From the NCBI RefSeq assembly GCF_001280515.1, contig NZ_LBIQ01000030.1, forward strand, positions 62,001-126,000: a stretch of DNA of 64,000 nt. The letters run 5' to 3'. Source of the stretch: Mangrovimonas sp. ST2L15 (lineage in GTDB: Bacteria > Bacteroidota > Bacteroidia > Flavobacteriales > Flavobacteriaceae). The notes beneath the pieces are model-generated. The model was not told where the DNA came from. It worked only from the letters and a program-made list of their open reading frames with translations, and did not search any database. Shown piece after piece: positions 35,169 through 44,486 of this stretch; the stretch's first letter is position 1, and the number at the start of each line of letters is the position of its first letter. Position numbers and translations under genes: made by a program.

Positions 35169-35196
35169 GGGCTTTCAGATATCTGAAAGCCCTTTT
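35169..35196 (+). terminator. Bidirectional terminator between microprotein gene and sucB
   Basis: GGGCTTTCAGAT (35169-35180) is followed directly by its complement ATCTGAAAGCCC (35181-35192) and TTTT, with A-rich sequence on the other side. It can serve the plus-strand microprotein unit and the minus-strand sucA-sucB operon, whose stop is at 35223. Confidence 0.85.
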
Positions 35197-35222
35197 AATA
35201 AATCATATTGTATGCACTTAGC

Positions 35223-36440
35223 TTATAGCTCGAGTGCTTTCTTCACATCTCCATTCATTAAAAATTCCACAGGATTTTCCAAGGCTTCTTTAACCGCCAC
35301 TAAGAATCCTACAGACTCCTTACCATCAATAATTCTATGATCATAAGATAGGGCTAAGTACATCATTGGGTGAATTTCAACTTTTCCGTCGACTGCAATA
35401 GGTCTTTCAATAATGTTATGCATTCCTAAAATGGCACTTTGAGGAGGATTAATGATTGGTGTTGACAACATACTTCCAAAAACCCCTCCATTTGAAATGG
35501 TAAAAGTTCCACCTGTCATTTCATCAACCGTTATTTGCCCATCACGAGCTCTAATTGCCAATCGTTTTACCTCAGCTTCTACACCTCTAAAAGTTAAATT
35601 CTCTGCGTTTCTAATAACAGGAACCATCAAACCTTTAGGGCCAGAAACAGCGATGCTAATATCACAAAAATCATAGCTCACCATTTCCTTTTCATCAATC
35701 ATGGAATTAACCGCAGGATACATTTCCAAGGCTCTAACACACGCCAGAGTAAAAAACGACATAAACCCAAGTCCTACTCCATGTTTGCTCTTAAATTCTT
35801 CTTTATATTGGTTTCTAAGCTCAAAAATAGGTGTCATGTTTGCCTCATTGAACGTTGTCAACATGGCTGTCTCGTTTTTAGCAGAGACCAATCTCTCAGC
35901 TACTTTACGACGTAACATAGACAACTTAGAACGAGATTCTCCACGAGTTCCTCCTGTTGGGGTTCCCATGGATACCTTGGCATTAATTGCATCTTCCTTA
36001 GTCACCCTTCCATCTTTACCTGTTCCAGTTACTTGAGAAGCTTCCATCCCTTTCTCAGCAAGAATCTTTTTAGCTGCAGGACTTGCAGATCCAGTAGCAT
36101 AGGTACTTTTCTCTGCTACAGGCTCAGCTTTCTTCTCTTCAGCTTTAGGCTCTGCTGGTTTGCTCTCCTCTTTCTTTTCAGATCCACTTCCCTCTGGTTT
36201 TGCCGCGTTGGTGTCTATCAAACATACAACTTGGCCCACAGCAACAGCATCCCCTTCTTCAGCTTTTAAGGTAATAGTCCCACTGGCTTCTGCAGGAAGC
36301 TCCAGGGTGGCTTTATCACTATCTACTTCAGCAATGGCTTGATCTTTTTCTACATAGTCACCATCTTGTACTAGCCATTCAGCGATTTCAACTTCTGTAA
36401 TGGATTCTCCTGGTGAAGGAACTTTCATTTCTAAAATCAT
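35223..36440 (-). CDS. sucB: 2-oxoglutarate dehydrogenase E2 (dihydrolipoyl succinyltransferase)
   Basis: This 405-residue E2 component of the TCA-cycle 2-oxoglutarate dehydrogenase complex transfers the succinyl group to CoA. One N-terminal lipoyl domain has the modified lysine in [12 protein letters not shown] Pro/Ala/Lys/Glu-rich linker (about 80-115), a peripheral subunit-binding domain ([14 protein letters not shown]...[14 protein letters not shown]) and the catalytic domain follow, with the active-site SYDHRIIDG near the C-terminus. The gene starts 26 bp after the sucA stop. The E3 subunit gene is not in the window, as is usual. Confidence 0.96.
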   Translation of the reverse strand: MILEMKVPSPGESITEVEIAEWLVQDGDYVEKDQAIAEVDSDKATLELPAEASGTITLKAEEGDAVAVGQVVCLIDTNAAKPEGSGSEKKEESKPAEPKAEEKKAEPVAEKSTYATGSASPAAKKILAEKGMEASQVTGTGKDGRVTKEDAINAKVSMGTPTGGTRGESRSKLSMLRRKVAERLVSAKNETAMLTTFNEANMTPIFELRNQYKEEFKSKHGVGLGFMSFFTLACVRALEMYPAVNSMIDEKEMVSYDFCDISIAVSGPKGLMVPVIRNAENLTFRGVEAEVKRLAIRARDGQITVDEMTGGTFTISNGGVFGSMLSTPIINPPQSAILGMHNIIERPIAVDGKVEIHPMMYLALSYDHRIIDGKESVGFLVAVKEALENPVEFLMNGDVKKALEL

Positions 36441-36466
36441 TGGTCTATAATTTTATGTTTTGGGTA

Positions 36467-39226
36467 TTATATCTTTTGGTTATCTTTTGTTTTATCAAAA
36501 ACGTAATCTATGACTTCTTGATGACGTCTTTTTGATCTAGTCGAGCTTCCAGCTGCCGGAGCTCCATAAGCTCTTCTGCTGGCTACTCTAAAGGACCTTG
36601 CTTCATTAAAATGCATAAGTATAAAGCCATAAGCCCCCATATTTCTTGGTTCTTCTTGAGCCCAAACAACATCATCAACATGTCCATATTTACTAAGAAC
36701 TTCTCTCATTTCTTCTGCAGGCAGAGGAAATAGCTGTTCAACTCTCACTAAGGCAACATCGCTTCTTCCTAACGTTTCTCTTTGTTCCAATAAATCATAA
36801 TAAAATTTACCAGTAACAAAGACTAATGTTTTCACATCTTTTGTATTAACTGACTGATCATCAATTAACATCTCAAACTTGCCATTTGCAAATTCATCCG
36901 CAGTTGAGACACATTTAGGATGACGCAACAAACTTTTTGGAGTAAATACAATAAGAGGCTTTCTATAATTGGCCTTCACCTGTCTTCTTAGCAAGTGATA
37001 CATGTTAGCTGGTGTTGTACAATCGGCTATAAACATGTTATCCTTAGCACATAACTGAAGGTAACGTTCCATTCTTGCTGAAGAGTGCTCTGCTCCCTGA
37101 CCTTCATAGCCATGAGGCAGTAACATCACCACACCGTTTTGGGTTTTCCACTTATCTTCTCCAGAAGAAATATACTGGTCAATCACGATTTGAGCCCCAT
37201 TACTAAAGTCTCCAAATTGTGCTTCCCAAACAGTTAAGGTATTTGGGCTTGCCATGGCATAACCGTATTCAAAGCCTAAGACCCCATACTCTGACAATAA
37301 GGAATTGTAAATAAAGAAACGTCCTTGATCTTTGCTTACATTGTTAAGCAATACCACTTCCTCTTCACTATCTTCAACTTTTACAACAGCATGACGGTGT
37401 GAGAATGTTCCTCTTTCTACATCCTGACCTGAAATTCTAACCTCATAGCCTTCTTCCAATAAAGTTCCGTAGGCTAAATGTTCTGCCATGGCCCAATCTA
37501 ACCTATCCTCTTCGAACATGGTTTTTCTAGACTGAACCAACTTTTCAATTTTCCGGATGAATTTTTTATCTGATGGCAAAGTTGAAATAACATCAGCAAT
37601 TCGTTCCAAACCAGATTTAGAGAACGTGGTGTCAACATTCTTCATCATGGTATCTTCCATGACTCTTTCTAGACCTTTCCATTCATCTTGCATAAATGGC
37701 GTAATGACGGTCTTTTCAATTTTTCTTGAATCCTCTAGATTCTCTTCTAATTTAGCTTTGTATTCCTCTTCTAGTTGCGATACATAATCAGCATCAATGA
37801 CCCCTTCAGACATCAACCTTTCAGCATAGATATCTCGTGGATTTTGATGCTTAGAAATCAATTTATACAACTTAGGTTGTGTAAATCTTGGTTCATCTCC
37901 TTCATTATGTCCATATTTACGGTACCCTAGCAGGTCAATAAACACATCCTTTTTGAATGCCATTCTAAAATCCAAAGCAAATAAAGTAGCGTGAACTACG
38001 GCTTCAGCATCATCAGCATTCACGTGAAGCACCGGCGATAGGGTTACTTTACCTACATCTGTACAATAAGTACTTGAACGGGCATCCAAATAATTGGTTG
38101 TAAAACCAATCTGGTTATTTACTACAATATGAATGGTTCCATTGGTCTTATACCCATCCAATTGTGCCATTTGCACCACTTCATAAGCAATCCCTTGACC
38201 AGCAATAGCAGCATCTCCATGCACTACAATTGGCAATACTTTTGAAGGATTGTCTACATATTTATCATCTTGTTTTGCTCTTGCAATTCCTTCAACAACT
38301 GAAGCAACAGTTTCTAGGTGCGATGGATTGGGAGCAATGTTTAAATTGATTTCGTTCCCTTTAGAAGTAACCCTGTTACTGGTCCAACCAAGGTGGTATT
38401 TGACATCACCATCAAAGATTTCTTCTTCATAGTCCTTACCATCAAATTCACTGAAGATATCTTTTGCCGATTTCCCAAAAATATTGGTCAAGGTGCTTAA
38501 ACGTCCACGGTGGGCCATACCCATTACAAACTCTTTCACACCATAATCAGCGGCCTGTTCAACCAAAGCATCCAATGCCGGAATTAAAGTTTCTCCTCCT
38601 TCCAACGAAAAACGTTTTTGCCCAACATATTTGGTATGCAGAAAGCTTTCAAATGAAACCGCTTCATTCAGTTTCTTTAAGATATGTTTCTTTCTTTCGG
38701 TTGAAAATTCTGGATGGTTATCGTTAATGTTAAGTTTATTCTGAATCCACTGAATATGCTCGGGAGTACGAATGTACATGTACTCAATCCCGATGGATTC
38801 ACAGTAAATCTTATTTAAATGACGAAGAATCTCTCGAAGGTTCTGAGCTCCGATGCCTAAAATCTCTCCGGCATTAAAAACGGTGTCCAAATCAGCTTCG
38901 GTCAACCCAAAATTCTCTAATGCCAAAGTTGGCTCATATTTTCTTCTATCCCTAACCGGATTGGTTTTGGTAAATAAATGTCCACGAGTCCTGTAGCCAT
39001 CAATCAACTTAACAACCTGAAACTCTTTTTGAACATGTTCTGGAATTTGGGCTGAAACCCCTTCCACGATCTCTCCGTTCATTCCATAGCTTTCACTCCC
39101 AAAATCATAACCTTGAAAAAAGGCTCTCCAGCTGGGTTCTATTGAATCGGGATTTTTTTGGTATTGTTCGTATAAATCAGCGAAAAATGCTGTATGTGCG
39201 GCGTTTAAAAAGGAATATTTATCCAT
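36467..39226 (-). CDS. sucA: 2-oxoglutarate dehydrogenase E1 component
   Basis: This 919-residue thiamine-diphosphate enzyme decarboxylates 2-oxoglutarate. The N-terminal segment (FLNAAHTAFFADLYEQYQKNPDSIEPSWRAFF) is the E2-binding region typical of OdhA/SucA. VMGMAHRGRLSTLTNIF, HLETVASVVEGIARAKQ, VHGDAAIAGQGIAYEVVQM, and YRKYGHNEGDEPRFTQP mark the ThDP domain; LLPHGYEGQGAEHSSARMERYLQL marks the pyrimidine domain. Length is normal. A minus-strand TATTTTTG lies 37 bp before the ATG. It is co-transcribed with sucB. Confidence 0.97.
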   Translation of the reverse strand: MDKYSFLNAAHTAFFADLYEQYQKNPDSIEPSWRAFFQGYDFGSESYGMNGEIVEGVSAQIPEHVQKEFQVVKLIDGYRTRGHLFTKTNPVRDRRKYEPTLALENFGLTEADLDTVFNAGEILGIGAQNLREILRHLNKIYCESIGIEYMYIRTPEHIQWIQNKLNINDNHPEFSTERKKHILKKLNEAVSFESFLHTKYVGQKRFSLEGGETLIPALDALVEQAADYGVKEFVMGMAHRGRLSTLTNIFGKSAKDIFSEFDGKDYEEEIFDGDVKYHLGWTSNRVTSKGNEINLNIAPNPSHLETVASVVEGIARAKQDDKYVDNPSKVLPIVVHGDAAIAGQGIAYEVVQMAQLDGYKTNGTIHIVVNNQIGFTTNYLDARSSTYCTDVGKVTLSPVLHVNADDAEAVVHATLFALDFRMAFKKDVFIDLLGYRKYGHNEGDEPRFTQPKLYKLISKHQNPRDIYAERLMSEGVIDADYVSQLEEEYKAKLEENLEDSRKIEKTVITPFMQDEWKGLERVMEDTMMKNVDTTFSKSGLERIADVISTLPSDKKFIRKIEKLVQSRKTMFEEDRLDWAMAEHLAYGTLLEEGYEVRISGQDVERGTFSHRHAVVKVEDSEEEVVLLNNVSKDQGRFFIYNSLLSEYGVLGFEYGYAMASPNTLTVWEAQFGDFSNGAQIVIDQYISSGEDKWKTQNGVVMLLPHGYEGQGAEHSSARMERYLQLCAKDNMFIADCTTPANMYHLLRRQVKANYRKPLIVFTPKSLLRHPKCVSTADEFANGKFEMLIDDQSVNTKDVKTLVFVTGKFYYDLLEQRETLGRSDVALVRVEQLFPLPAEEMREVLSKYGHVDDVVWAQEEPRNMGAYGFILMHFNEARSFRVASRRAYGAPAAGSSTRSKRRHQEVIDYVFDKTKDNQKI

Positions 39227-39263
39227 TATTAATTTCTGCTTTCTAGCTTTTGGAAAATTTTGT

Positions 39264-39271
39264 CAAAAATA
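39264..39271 (-). promoter_or_regulatory. -7 element before sucA
   Basis: On the minus strand TATTTTTG matches TAnnTTTG and ends 37 bp before the sucA ATG. The -33 region is poor. Confidence 0.4.
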
Positions 39272-39338
39272 CAACTTTTACCAAAATTAGATGCGGTTTT
39301 ATTATATTTATGATAACTTTAATTCAAGTATTTACACC

Positions 39339-39872
39339 ATGATGCCAACCTACAAACCATTTTCGCAAAAAACCATTTCTATATTTTGCTTTATCCTGTT
39401 AATCAGCACTTCCATTCAAGCACAAGAAAAAAAATCTGACTTTTGGAATCATGTGCGATTTGGGGGTGGTATCGGACTGAGTTTTGGAAACGAATTTTTT
39501 AGTGGCACCTTGGCTCCGAGCGCCCTTTATGACATCAATCCTTATGTTTCTGTTGGACTCGGACTGAACGGAACCTACAGCAGCAGAAAATACTATCACA
39601 AATCAACCATTTTTGGAGGCAGTGTCATAGGCATTTTCAATCCCATTCCACAACTTCAGATATCCACAGAATTTGAGCAATTAAACGTAAACAGGGATTG
39701 GGACAGTCGCTGGGGAATTGCCGATGAAAATTACTGGTATCCGGCCCTATTCCTTGGAGCCGGATTTAGAGCTCAAAACGTCACTGTGGGAATGCGCTTT
39801 GATGTGCTTTATGATAGCGACAAAAGCATTTATGCCCAATCTTGGATGCCGTTTGTAAGGGTTTATTTTTAG
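39339..39872 (+). CDS. Small outer-membrane beta-barrel-like protein
   Basis: The start is placed at ATG 39339 (MMPTYKPFSQKTISIFCFILLISTSIQAQ), giving a normal signal peptide cleaved after QAQ; the upstream in-frame ATG would put 16 polar residues before it. The mature part of about 150 residues has alternating strands such as FGGGIGLSFGNEFFSG, YVSVGLGLNGTY, LFLGAGFRAQ and TVGMRFDVLYD, and ends with a terminal Phe (MPFVRVYF), as in small outer-membrane barrels. Relatives next to sucA are sometimes labelled alpha-ketoglutarate decarboxylase; nothing in this sequence supports an enzyme. It is divergent from sucA and convergent with the 116-residue gene, overlapping it by four bases. Confidence 0.72.
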   Translation: MMPTYKPFSQKTISIFCFILLISTSIQAQEKKSDFWNHVRFGGGIGLSFGNEFFSGTLAPSALYDINPYVSVGLGLNGTYSSRKYYHKSTIFGGSVIGIFNPIPQLQISTEFEQLNVNRDWDSRWGIADENYWYPALFLGAGFRAQNVTVGMRFDVLYDSDKSIYAQSWMPFVRVYF

Positions 39873-40219
39873 GAATATTGATTTCTTAACCACACCTTTT
39901 GCCACTCGCGTTGCAGAATCAAAAAGACCACATCCTCAGATAATTTTAAGGCATCCATTCCGTCTAATTGTTTGATCTTGGACTCTGATACATCTACAAT
40001 ATAGAGCAGATTAAGGTATTCGGCGAACCGTTCCTGAATCAGTTTGTAAATGGTTTCATGCAGGATTAACTTGAGGCTACTAGGCAAGATGTCTTGATCA
40101 AAATCCAAATCGATATTGGCATATAAAAAGTCCTTATTCAACTGTTTGACAAGCTTTGCATAAAGCTCCTTACCCTGAGCTTCTTCTATTAAATCATTAA
40201 AAGTTGCCGGAAGTACCAT
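39869..40219 (-). CDS. Conserved-looking protein of unknown function in polyprenyl synthetase operon
   Basis: This 116-residue mostly helical, acidic protein (LPATFNDLIEEAQGKELYAKLVKQLNKDFLYANIDLDF...) has no signal peptide, membrane helix, cysteine, or recognised motif. Its ATG overlaps the stop of the polyprenyl synthetase gene by one base, so it is translationally coupled to it. A link with isoprenoid or quinone synthesis is suggested only by that position. The gene is probably real: length, codon use and coupling all fit. Confidence 0.7.
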   Translation of the reverse strand: MVLPATFNDLIEEAQGKELYAKLVKQLNKDFLYANIDLDFDQDILPSSLKLILHETIYKLIQERFAEYLNLLYIVDVSESKIKQLDGMDALKLSEDVVFLILQREWQKVWLRNQYS

Positions 40220-41193
40220 TATACCGTTCTGTTCATCAATTGTTCTCCAAAAGCTCGCAACAATTGTTTCTTGTCTGCTGAAATATCAAGATTGTCCAAC
40301 ATCGAGAATGCTTTTTCTGTATATTCTTTAATAGCCAATTTGGTGGCATCGGCAGATCCACTGTCAGCAAATATGGTTTTGACGGCTTCTATTTTTTCAC
40401 CCGCATCGTTAGTTTTTGCCGAATAAAAACCTTGAAGCTGATTTCTACTATCGGAAGAAGCCATTTCCAATCCTTTTAAATACAGATAGGTCTTCTTATT
40501 CTCAATGATATCTCCTCCCACCTGTTTCCCAAAGGTTTTTGGGTCTCCAAAAGCATCCAAATAATCATCTTGCAATTGGAAAGCTACCCCAAGATTCTTT
40601 CCAAAATCATATATGCGATCTTGATCTTCTTTTGAAGCTTGAGCAACAATTGCTCCCATTTTCATGGCGGCACCAATCAGAACAGCCGTTTTATATTCGA
40701 TCATTTTAAGGTATTCCGCAATGGTGACATCGTCTCGAGTTTCAAAATCGATGTCATATTGTTGACCCTCACAAACCTCTAAGGCCGTTTTGCTAAATAA
40801 TTTGGCCAAGTCCTTAAATATTTCTGACTCATAATTTTCAAACAATTGATAAGCCAAAATTAACATAGCATCTCCAGAAAGGATTCCCGTATTGATATCC
40901 CATTTCTCATGAACGGTTTCATTTCCTCTTCTCAGCGGTGCATCATCCATAATATCATCGTGAATCAAGGAAAAATTATGAAACACTTCTATGCTTAATG
41001 CCGCATCAAGGGCTTTTTGGTGGTCTCCACTAAAAATATCTGAAGTCATTAAGGTTAAAACGGGCCTTAAGCGCTTTCCTCCTAAAGACAAAATATAATT
41101 GATGGGATTGTAGAGATTGGCGGGTTCTTTCTGAACTTTAAAGGTCTCCAAATAATTTAAAAATACCTCTTGGTAAAATGAAATTTGCTGCAT
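40219..41193 (-). CDS. Polyprenyl diphosphate synthase (trans-type isoprenyl synthetase)
   Basis: This 324-residue enzyme condenses isopentenyl diphosphate with allylic diphosphates. It is all helical with the two aspartate-rich motifs: the first DDIMDDAPLRRG, the second FQLQDDYLDAFGDP, plus GGKRLRPVLTLM near the start and KTAVLIGAAMKMGA. The residues before the first motif (SLIHDDIMDD preceded by IEVFHNF) favour a medium-chain product such as geranylgeranyl diphosphate, but length cannot be set from sequence. The minus-strand promoter TATTTTTG ends four bases before the ATG. The TetR gene is divergent. Confidence 0.93.
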   Translation of the reverse strand: MQQISFYQEVFLNYLETFKVQKEPANLYNPINYILSLGGKRLRPVLTLMTSDIFSGDHQKALDAALSIEVFHNFSLIHDDIMDDAPLRRGNETVHEKWDINTGILSGDAMLILAYQLFENYESEIFKDLAKLFSKTALEVCEGQQYDIDFETRDDVTIAEYLKMIEYKTAVLIGAAMKMGAIVAQASKEDQDRIYDFGKNLGVAFQLQDDYLDAFGDPKTFGKQVGGDIIENKKTYLYLKGLEMASSDSRNQLQGFYSAKTNDAGEKIEAVKTIFADSGSADATKLAIKEYTEKAFSMLDNLDISADKKQLLRAFGEQLMNRTV

Positions 41194-41197
41194 GAAA

Positions 41198-41205
41198 CAA
41201 AAATA
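41198..41205 (-). promoter_or_regulatory. -7 element of polyprenyl synthase gene, next to the start codon
   Basis: On the minus strand TATTTTTG matches TAnnTTTG and ends four bases before the ATG at 41193; an ATTG is found about 20 bp upstream at the -33 position. The transcript would begin at or beside the ATG. Confidence 0.55.
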
Positions 41206-41251
41206 GTTTAAATGCGGGAAGAAGGCAATATTAAAAAATTGTTAAAACTTA

Positions 41252-41279
41252 GGAAACTTTTTTTGTTTTAAAAGTTTCC
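41252..41279. promoter_or_regulatory. Probable TetR operator (28-bp inverted repeat)
   Basis: GGAAACTTTT (41252-41261) and AAAAGTTTCC (41270-41279) are perfect ten-base arms around an eight-base centre. The centre holds the TTTG of the -33 element of the downstream promoter, so a bound dimer would block RNA polymerase. Confidence 0.7.
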
Positions 41280-41292
41280 TTGATTACTTTTG
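41262..41292 (+). promoter_or_regulatory. Promoter of the tetR-efflux operon
   Basis: TTTG at 41262-41265 and TACTTTTG at 41285-41292 are 19 bp apart, an exact Bacteroidota promoter. It ends eight bases before the ATG of the regulator, so the leader is very short. Confidence 0.75.
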
Positions 41293-41300
41293 TCCCGATT

Positions 41301-41936
41301 ATGAAGAATGAAATTTTAAAGACGGCAGCAGACATGTTCTTGAACTATGGATTCAAGAGTGTCACCATGGATGAAATTGCCAATGCTTTGGGAATGTCAA
41401 AAAAAACACTCTATCAAAATTACTCCAATAAGGAAACCCTTGTTGAAGCAGTAGTGCTTTATATGTTTGAAATTATTTCCACGGGTATTGACGAAATCAG
41501 AAAAAAAGAAAACAATCCTATTGAAGAAATTTTTGAAATAAAGGAGTTCCTTATGAGACACCTCAAGGATGAAAAATCATCTCCTCAATTTCAACTTCAA
41601 AAGTATTACCCTAAAATATTTGAAAATGTAAAATCCAAACAACTTTGCGTCATGCAAGATTGTGTGGTGTGTAATTTGGAACTAGGTGTTTCCTTAGGGT
41701 TATATAGAGAATCCATTGATGTTCCATTTATATCAAAAATATATTTCAACTGTATGATGGCTTTAAAGGACAAAGAATTATTCCCACTAGAACGATTCTC
41801 CATGCGGTCCTTGATGAATCATTATTTGGAATACCACCTTAGGGGAATTTGTACCCCAAAAGGATCTGAAATTCTTGAAACCTATTTAAAAAATCAAACA
41901 TTACCCAATGAAACAAACCCTGATACTAATCTTTAG
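41301..41936 (+). CDS. TetR/AcrR-family transcriptional regulator
   Basis: The start is set at ATG 41301 (MKNEILKTAADMFLNYGFKSVTMDEIANALGMSKKTLYQNYSNKETLVEAV); an upstream in-frame ATG at 41280 would lie inside the promoter. The 211-residue protein has a classic TetR helix-turn-helix in residues 5-50 and a helical ligand and dimer domain. It heads a tripartite efflux operon and most likely represses it through the inverted repeat at 41252-41279. Its 3' end overlaps the TolC-like gene by 29 bp. The inducer is unknown. Confidence 0.92.
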   Translation: MKNEILKTAADMFLNYGFKSVTMDEIANALGMSKKTLYQNYSNKETLVEAVVLYMFEIISTGIDEIRKKENNPIEEIFEIKEFLMRHLKDEKSSPQFQLQKYYPKIFENVKSKQLCVMQDCVVCNLELGVSLGLYRESIDVPFISKIYFNCMMALKDKELFPLERFSMRSLMNHYLEYHLRGICTPKGSEILETYLKNQTLPNETNPDTNL

Positions 41937-43254
41937 CCTTTTATTAGGCCTTCCTATCCTTTCTCAGGAAATTCAGGAGCAAAGTTTTAGTTTACAAGAA
42001 GCAATCGATTATGCATTGGAGCATAACCGATCTGCGTTAAATGCTCAAAAAGACATTGAGGCAGCCGAACAACAAAAATGGGAAACCACGGCAACCGGTT
42101 TACCACAACTGGATGCTAAAATTGACTATCAAAACTTCATAAAACAGCAAGTTCAATTAGTTCCTGCAGAATTTTTTGGCGGAAATCAAGGCGAATTCTT
42201 ACCTGTTACCTTTGGAACGAAGCAAAGCGTCAATGCTTCAGCTACATTGAACCAATTGTTATTTGATGGTTCCTACCTAGTAGGCTTACAATCTGCCAAA
42301 GTGTATTTGGAAATCTCAGAAAACGCCAAAGAAAAAACCGATTTAGAAGTTCGCAGAGCGGTAATCAATGCGTATGGAAATGTTTTGCTCTCTAAAGAAT
42401 CTGTAGAAATATTGAATAGAAACATTCAGGTAGTTGAAGAAAACTTGAATGAAACGGATAAGATTTTTCAAGAAGGATTGGAAGAGCAAGAGAGTGTCGA
42501 GCAATTGCAAATCACCCTTTCTGGTTTAAAGAGCAACTTAAACAGATCTGAAAGACTGGAGAAATTGGCTTATCAAATGCTTAACATTACTCTTGGTTTG
42601 GATATCAATTCTCCTGTAACGCTTACCGATGATTTGGAAGCCTTGGCATTACAAAACATGAGTTTAGACCTACTGAATGTTGAAGAAAATGTGAGTAATA
42701 ATATTGACTTTCAAATTGCAGAAAACGATAAAATTTCCAAAGAGCTACTATTGAAATTAGAAAAAAGCAAGTTTTTACCAACTCTTAGTGCTTTTGTTAA
42801 TGGAGCCTATATGGGTAACAGTAATGATTTCTCTTTCTTGCAAAACGACCAGCTTTGGTATGGTTCCTCCCTCTTAGGTGTTAGTTTGAACATTCCCATA
42901 TTTAGTTCTGGAATGCGAAGTGCCGCAACCCAACGGGCAAAAATCAATTTGGAAAAGGCCGAAACAGATTTAACCGAAACAGAGCAACAAATAAAACTGG
43001 AAATCGCAAAAGCCAAAACGGAGTATCAATATGCCATCGAAGATTATGAAATCAAAAAAGAGAATTTGGAATTGGCAGAACGCATTGAGCAAAAAAACCA
43101 AACAAAATTCTTTGAGGGAATTGGCTCCAGTTTTGACTTAAGACAAGCCCAAACTCAGCTATATCAAGCACAACAAGACTTTTTACAAGCCATGTTAAAT
43201 GTGATCAACTTCAAAGTTGACCTAGAAACGGCTTTAAATACTATTAACAACTAA
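41908..43254 (+). CDS. TolC-family outer-membrane efflux protein
   Basis: This 448-residue outer-membrane channel subunit has signal peptide MKQTLILIFSLLLGLPILSQ. Two repeats of the outer-membrane efflux domain follow, with long coiled helices (SLQEAIDYALEHNRSALNAQKDIEAAEQQ at the first, and KINLEKAETDLTETEQQIKLEIAKAKTEYQYA in the second) and barrel strands such as SLLGVSLNIPIFSSG. As a trimer it would form the exit duct for the adaptor and RND pump encoded next. The ATG lies inside the 3' end of the tetR-like gene. Confidence 0.94.
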   Translation: MKQTLILIFSLLLGLPILSQEIQEQSFSLQEAIDYALEHNRSALNAQKDIEAAEQQKWETTATGLPQLDAKIDYQNFIKQQVQLVPAEFFGGNQGEFLPVTFGTKQSVNASATLNQLLFDGSYLVGLQSAKVYLEISENAKEKTDLEVRRAVINAYGNVLLSKESVEILNRNIQVVEENLNETDKIFQEGLEEQESVEQLQITLSGLKSNLNRSERLEKLAYQMLNITLGLDINSPVTLTDDLEALALQNMSLDLLNVEENVSNNIDFQIAENDKISKELLLKLEKSKFLPTLSAFVNGAYMGNSNDFSFLQNDQLWYGSSLLGVSLNIPIFSSGMRSAATQRAKINLEKAETDLTETEQQIKLEIAKAKTEYQYAIEDYEIKKENLELAERIEQKNQTKFFEGIGSSFDLRQAQTQLYQAQQDFLQAMLNVINFKVDLETALNTINN

Positions 43255-43272
43255 TTTTTGAAAATCCTTATC

Positions 43273-44448
43273 ATGAAAAAGATATACATCCTTTTGGCCA
43301 CTGTCCTTATTCTTACCTCTTGTGGAGGAGAAAAGAAGAAGAATTCCGTAGAGAATGTCTTAGAGTCAAAAAATATTGAATTACTTAGAAATAAAAGGAC
43401 TGAAATTGTTGCAAAGCAACAGGAGATTGCCGACCAGCTTAAGCTTATTGATGCAGAAATCTCTAAGCTGGATACCGTTAAGCATGCTCCTTTGATTACT
43501 ACCATCAAGGTGAATACTGAAGAATTTGTGCATTACTTAGAAATACAAGGAAATGTTACCACCAAAAACTTAATTACCATTTACCCTGAATATAATGGAA
43601 TCCTAACTCAAGTTTTTGTAAAAGAGGGGCAAAAAGTAAACAAAGGTCAAATTCTCGCCAAGATTGATGACGGTGGATTAAGCCAGCAATTGGCCCAACT
43701 TAAGATTCAAGAAGATTTGGCTAAAACCACATTTGATCGCCAAAAAAGACTTTGGGAGCAAAATATTGGTAGCGAAATGCAATACCTTCAAGCCAAATCA
43801 AATTATGAAACACAAGCTGAAGCAGTCAATCAATTAAAACAACAAATCGGAAAAACTACGGTGACAGCTCCTTTTTCTGGAACCATTGACGATGTTATTA
43901 CAGAACAGGGCAATGTGGTTTCGGTAGGCATGTCTCCCCTATTCAGATTGGTGAATTTAAGCGATATGTATATAGAGACCGATGTGCCTGAAAGCTATTT
44001 GACAGATATCAAAAAAGGGAAATCGGTAATCGTTGATTTCCCAATTCTAGGAAAACAAATAGATACCGAAATCAGACAAGTGGGTGATTATATCAATCCG
44101 GCAAACCGCACCTTCAAAGTGGAAGTAGCCATTCCAAATGATGATAAATCTATTAAGCCAAACTTAACGGCCAAACTGAAGATCAATGATTACACCAGTG
44201 AAAAAGCCCTATTGATTCCTCAGAGTATTATTTCTGAGAATGCCCAAGGCGAACAATTTATCTATACAGTTAAGGATAAACAAGGTGAAAATGAAGGAAA
44301 AGCCCAAAAAACCATTATTAAAACAGGTAGAAACCAGGGGGACATTGTTGAAGTACTTGATGGAATTACAGATGGAGAAGAAATAATCATGGAAGGTGCC
44401 AGAAGTGTTAAAGACGGGCAACCTGTAAAAATCATTGAGGTTAAATAA
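43273..44448 (+). CDS. RND efflux periplasmic adaptor lipoprotein (MFP/HlyD-like)
   Basis: The start is placed at ATG 43273; the TTG at 43258 would only add five residues before the signal peptide. MKKIYILLATVLILTSC gives a lipobox with Cys17. The 391-residue protein has a coiled-coil region near residues 25-60 and again near 145-190, a biotinyl-lipoyl-like half motif (YNGILTQVFVKEGQKVNKGQILAKIDDGGL) with its partner (GTIDDVITEQGNVVSVGMSPLFRLV), and the beta-barrel and membrane-proximal domains (AKLKINDYTSEKALLIPQSII...GARSVKDGQPVKIIEV). It links the inner-membrane pump with the TolC-like channel. Confidence 0.94.
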   Translation: MKKIYILLATVLILTSCGGEKKKNSVENVLESKNIELLRNKRTEIVAKQQEIADQLKLIDAEISKLDTVKHAPLITTIKVNTEEFVHYLEIQGNVTTKNLITIYPEYNGILTQVFVKEGQKVNKGQILAKIDDGGLSQQLAQLKIQEDLAKTTFDRQKRLWEQNIGSEMQYLQAKSNYETQAEAVNQLKQQIGKTTVTAPFSGTIDDVITEQGNVVSVGMSPLFRLVNLSDMYIETDVPESYLTDIKKGKSVIVDFPILGKQIDTEIRQVGDYINPANRTFKVEVAIPNDDKSIKPNLTAKLKINDYTSEKALLIPQSIISENAQGEQFIYTVKDKQGENEGKAQKTIIKTGRNQGDIVEVLDGITDGEEIIMEGARSVKDGQPVKIIEVK

Positions 44449-44486
44449 CCTTGTTACAGCTATTCATTGATCCAAACTAGAAACCA

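Noticed and set aside
35169-35192. 24-bp perfect palindrome considered as an operator
   Set aside because: It is flanked by A- and T-runs and lies between convergent stops, so a bidirectional terminator explains it.
39339-39872. Possible alpha-ketoglutarate decarboxylase label because of the sucA neighbour
   Set aside because: The protein is a signal-peptide-bearing beta-strand protein of about 177 residues, with no thiamine-diphosphate or other enzyme motif.
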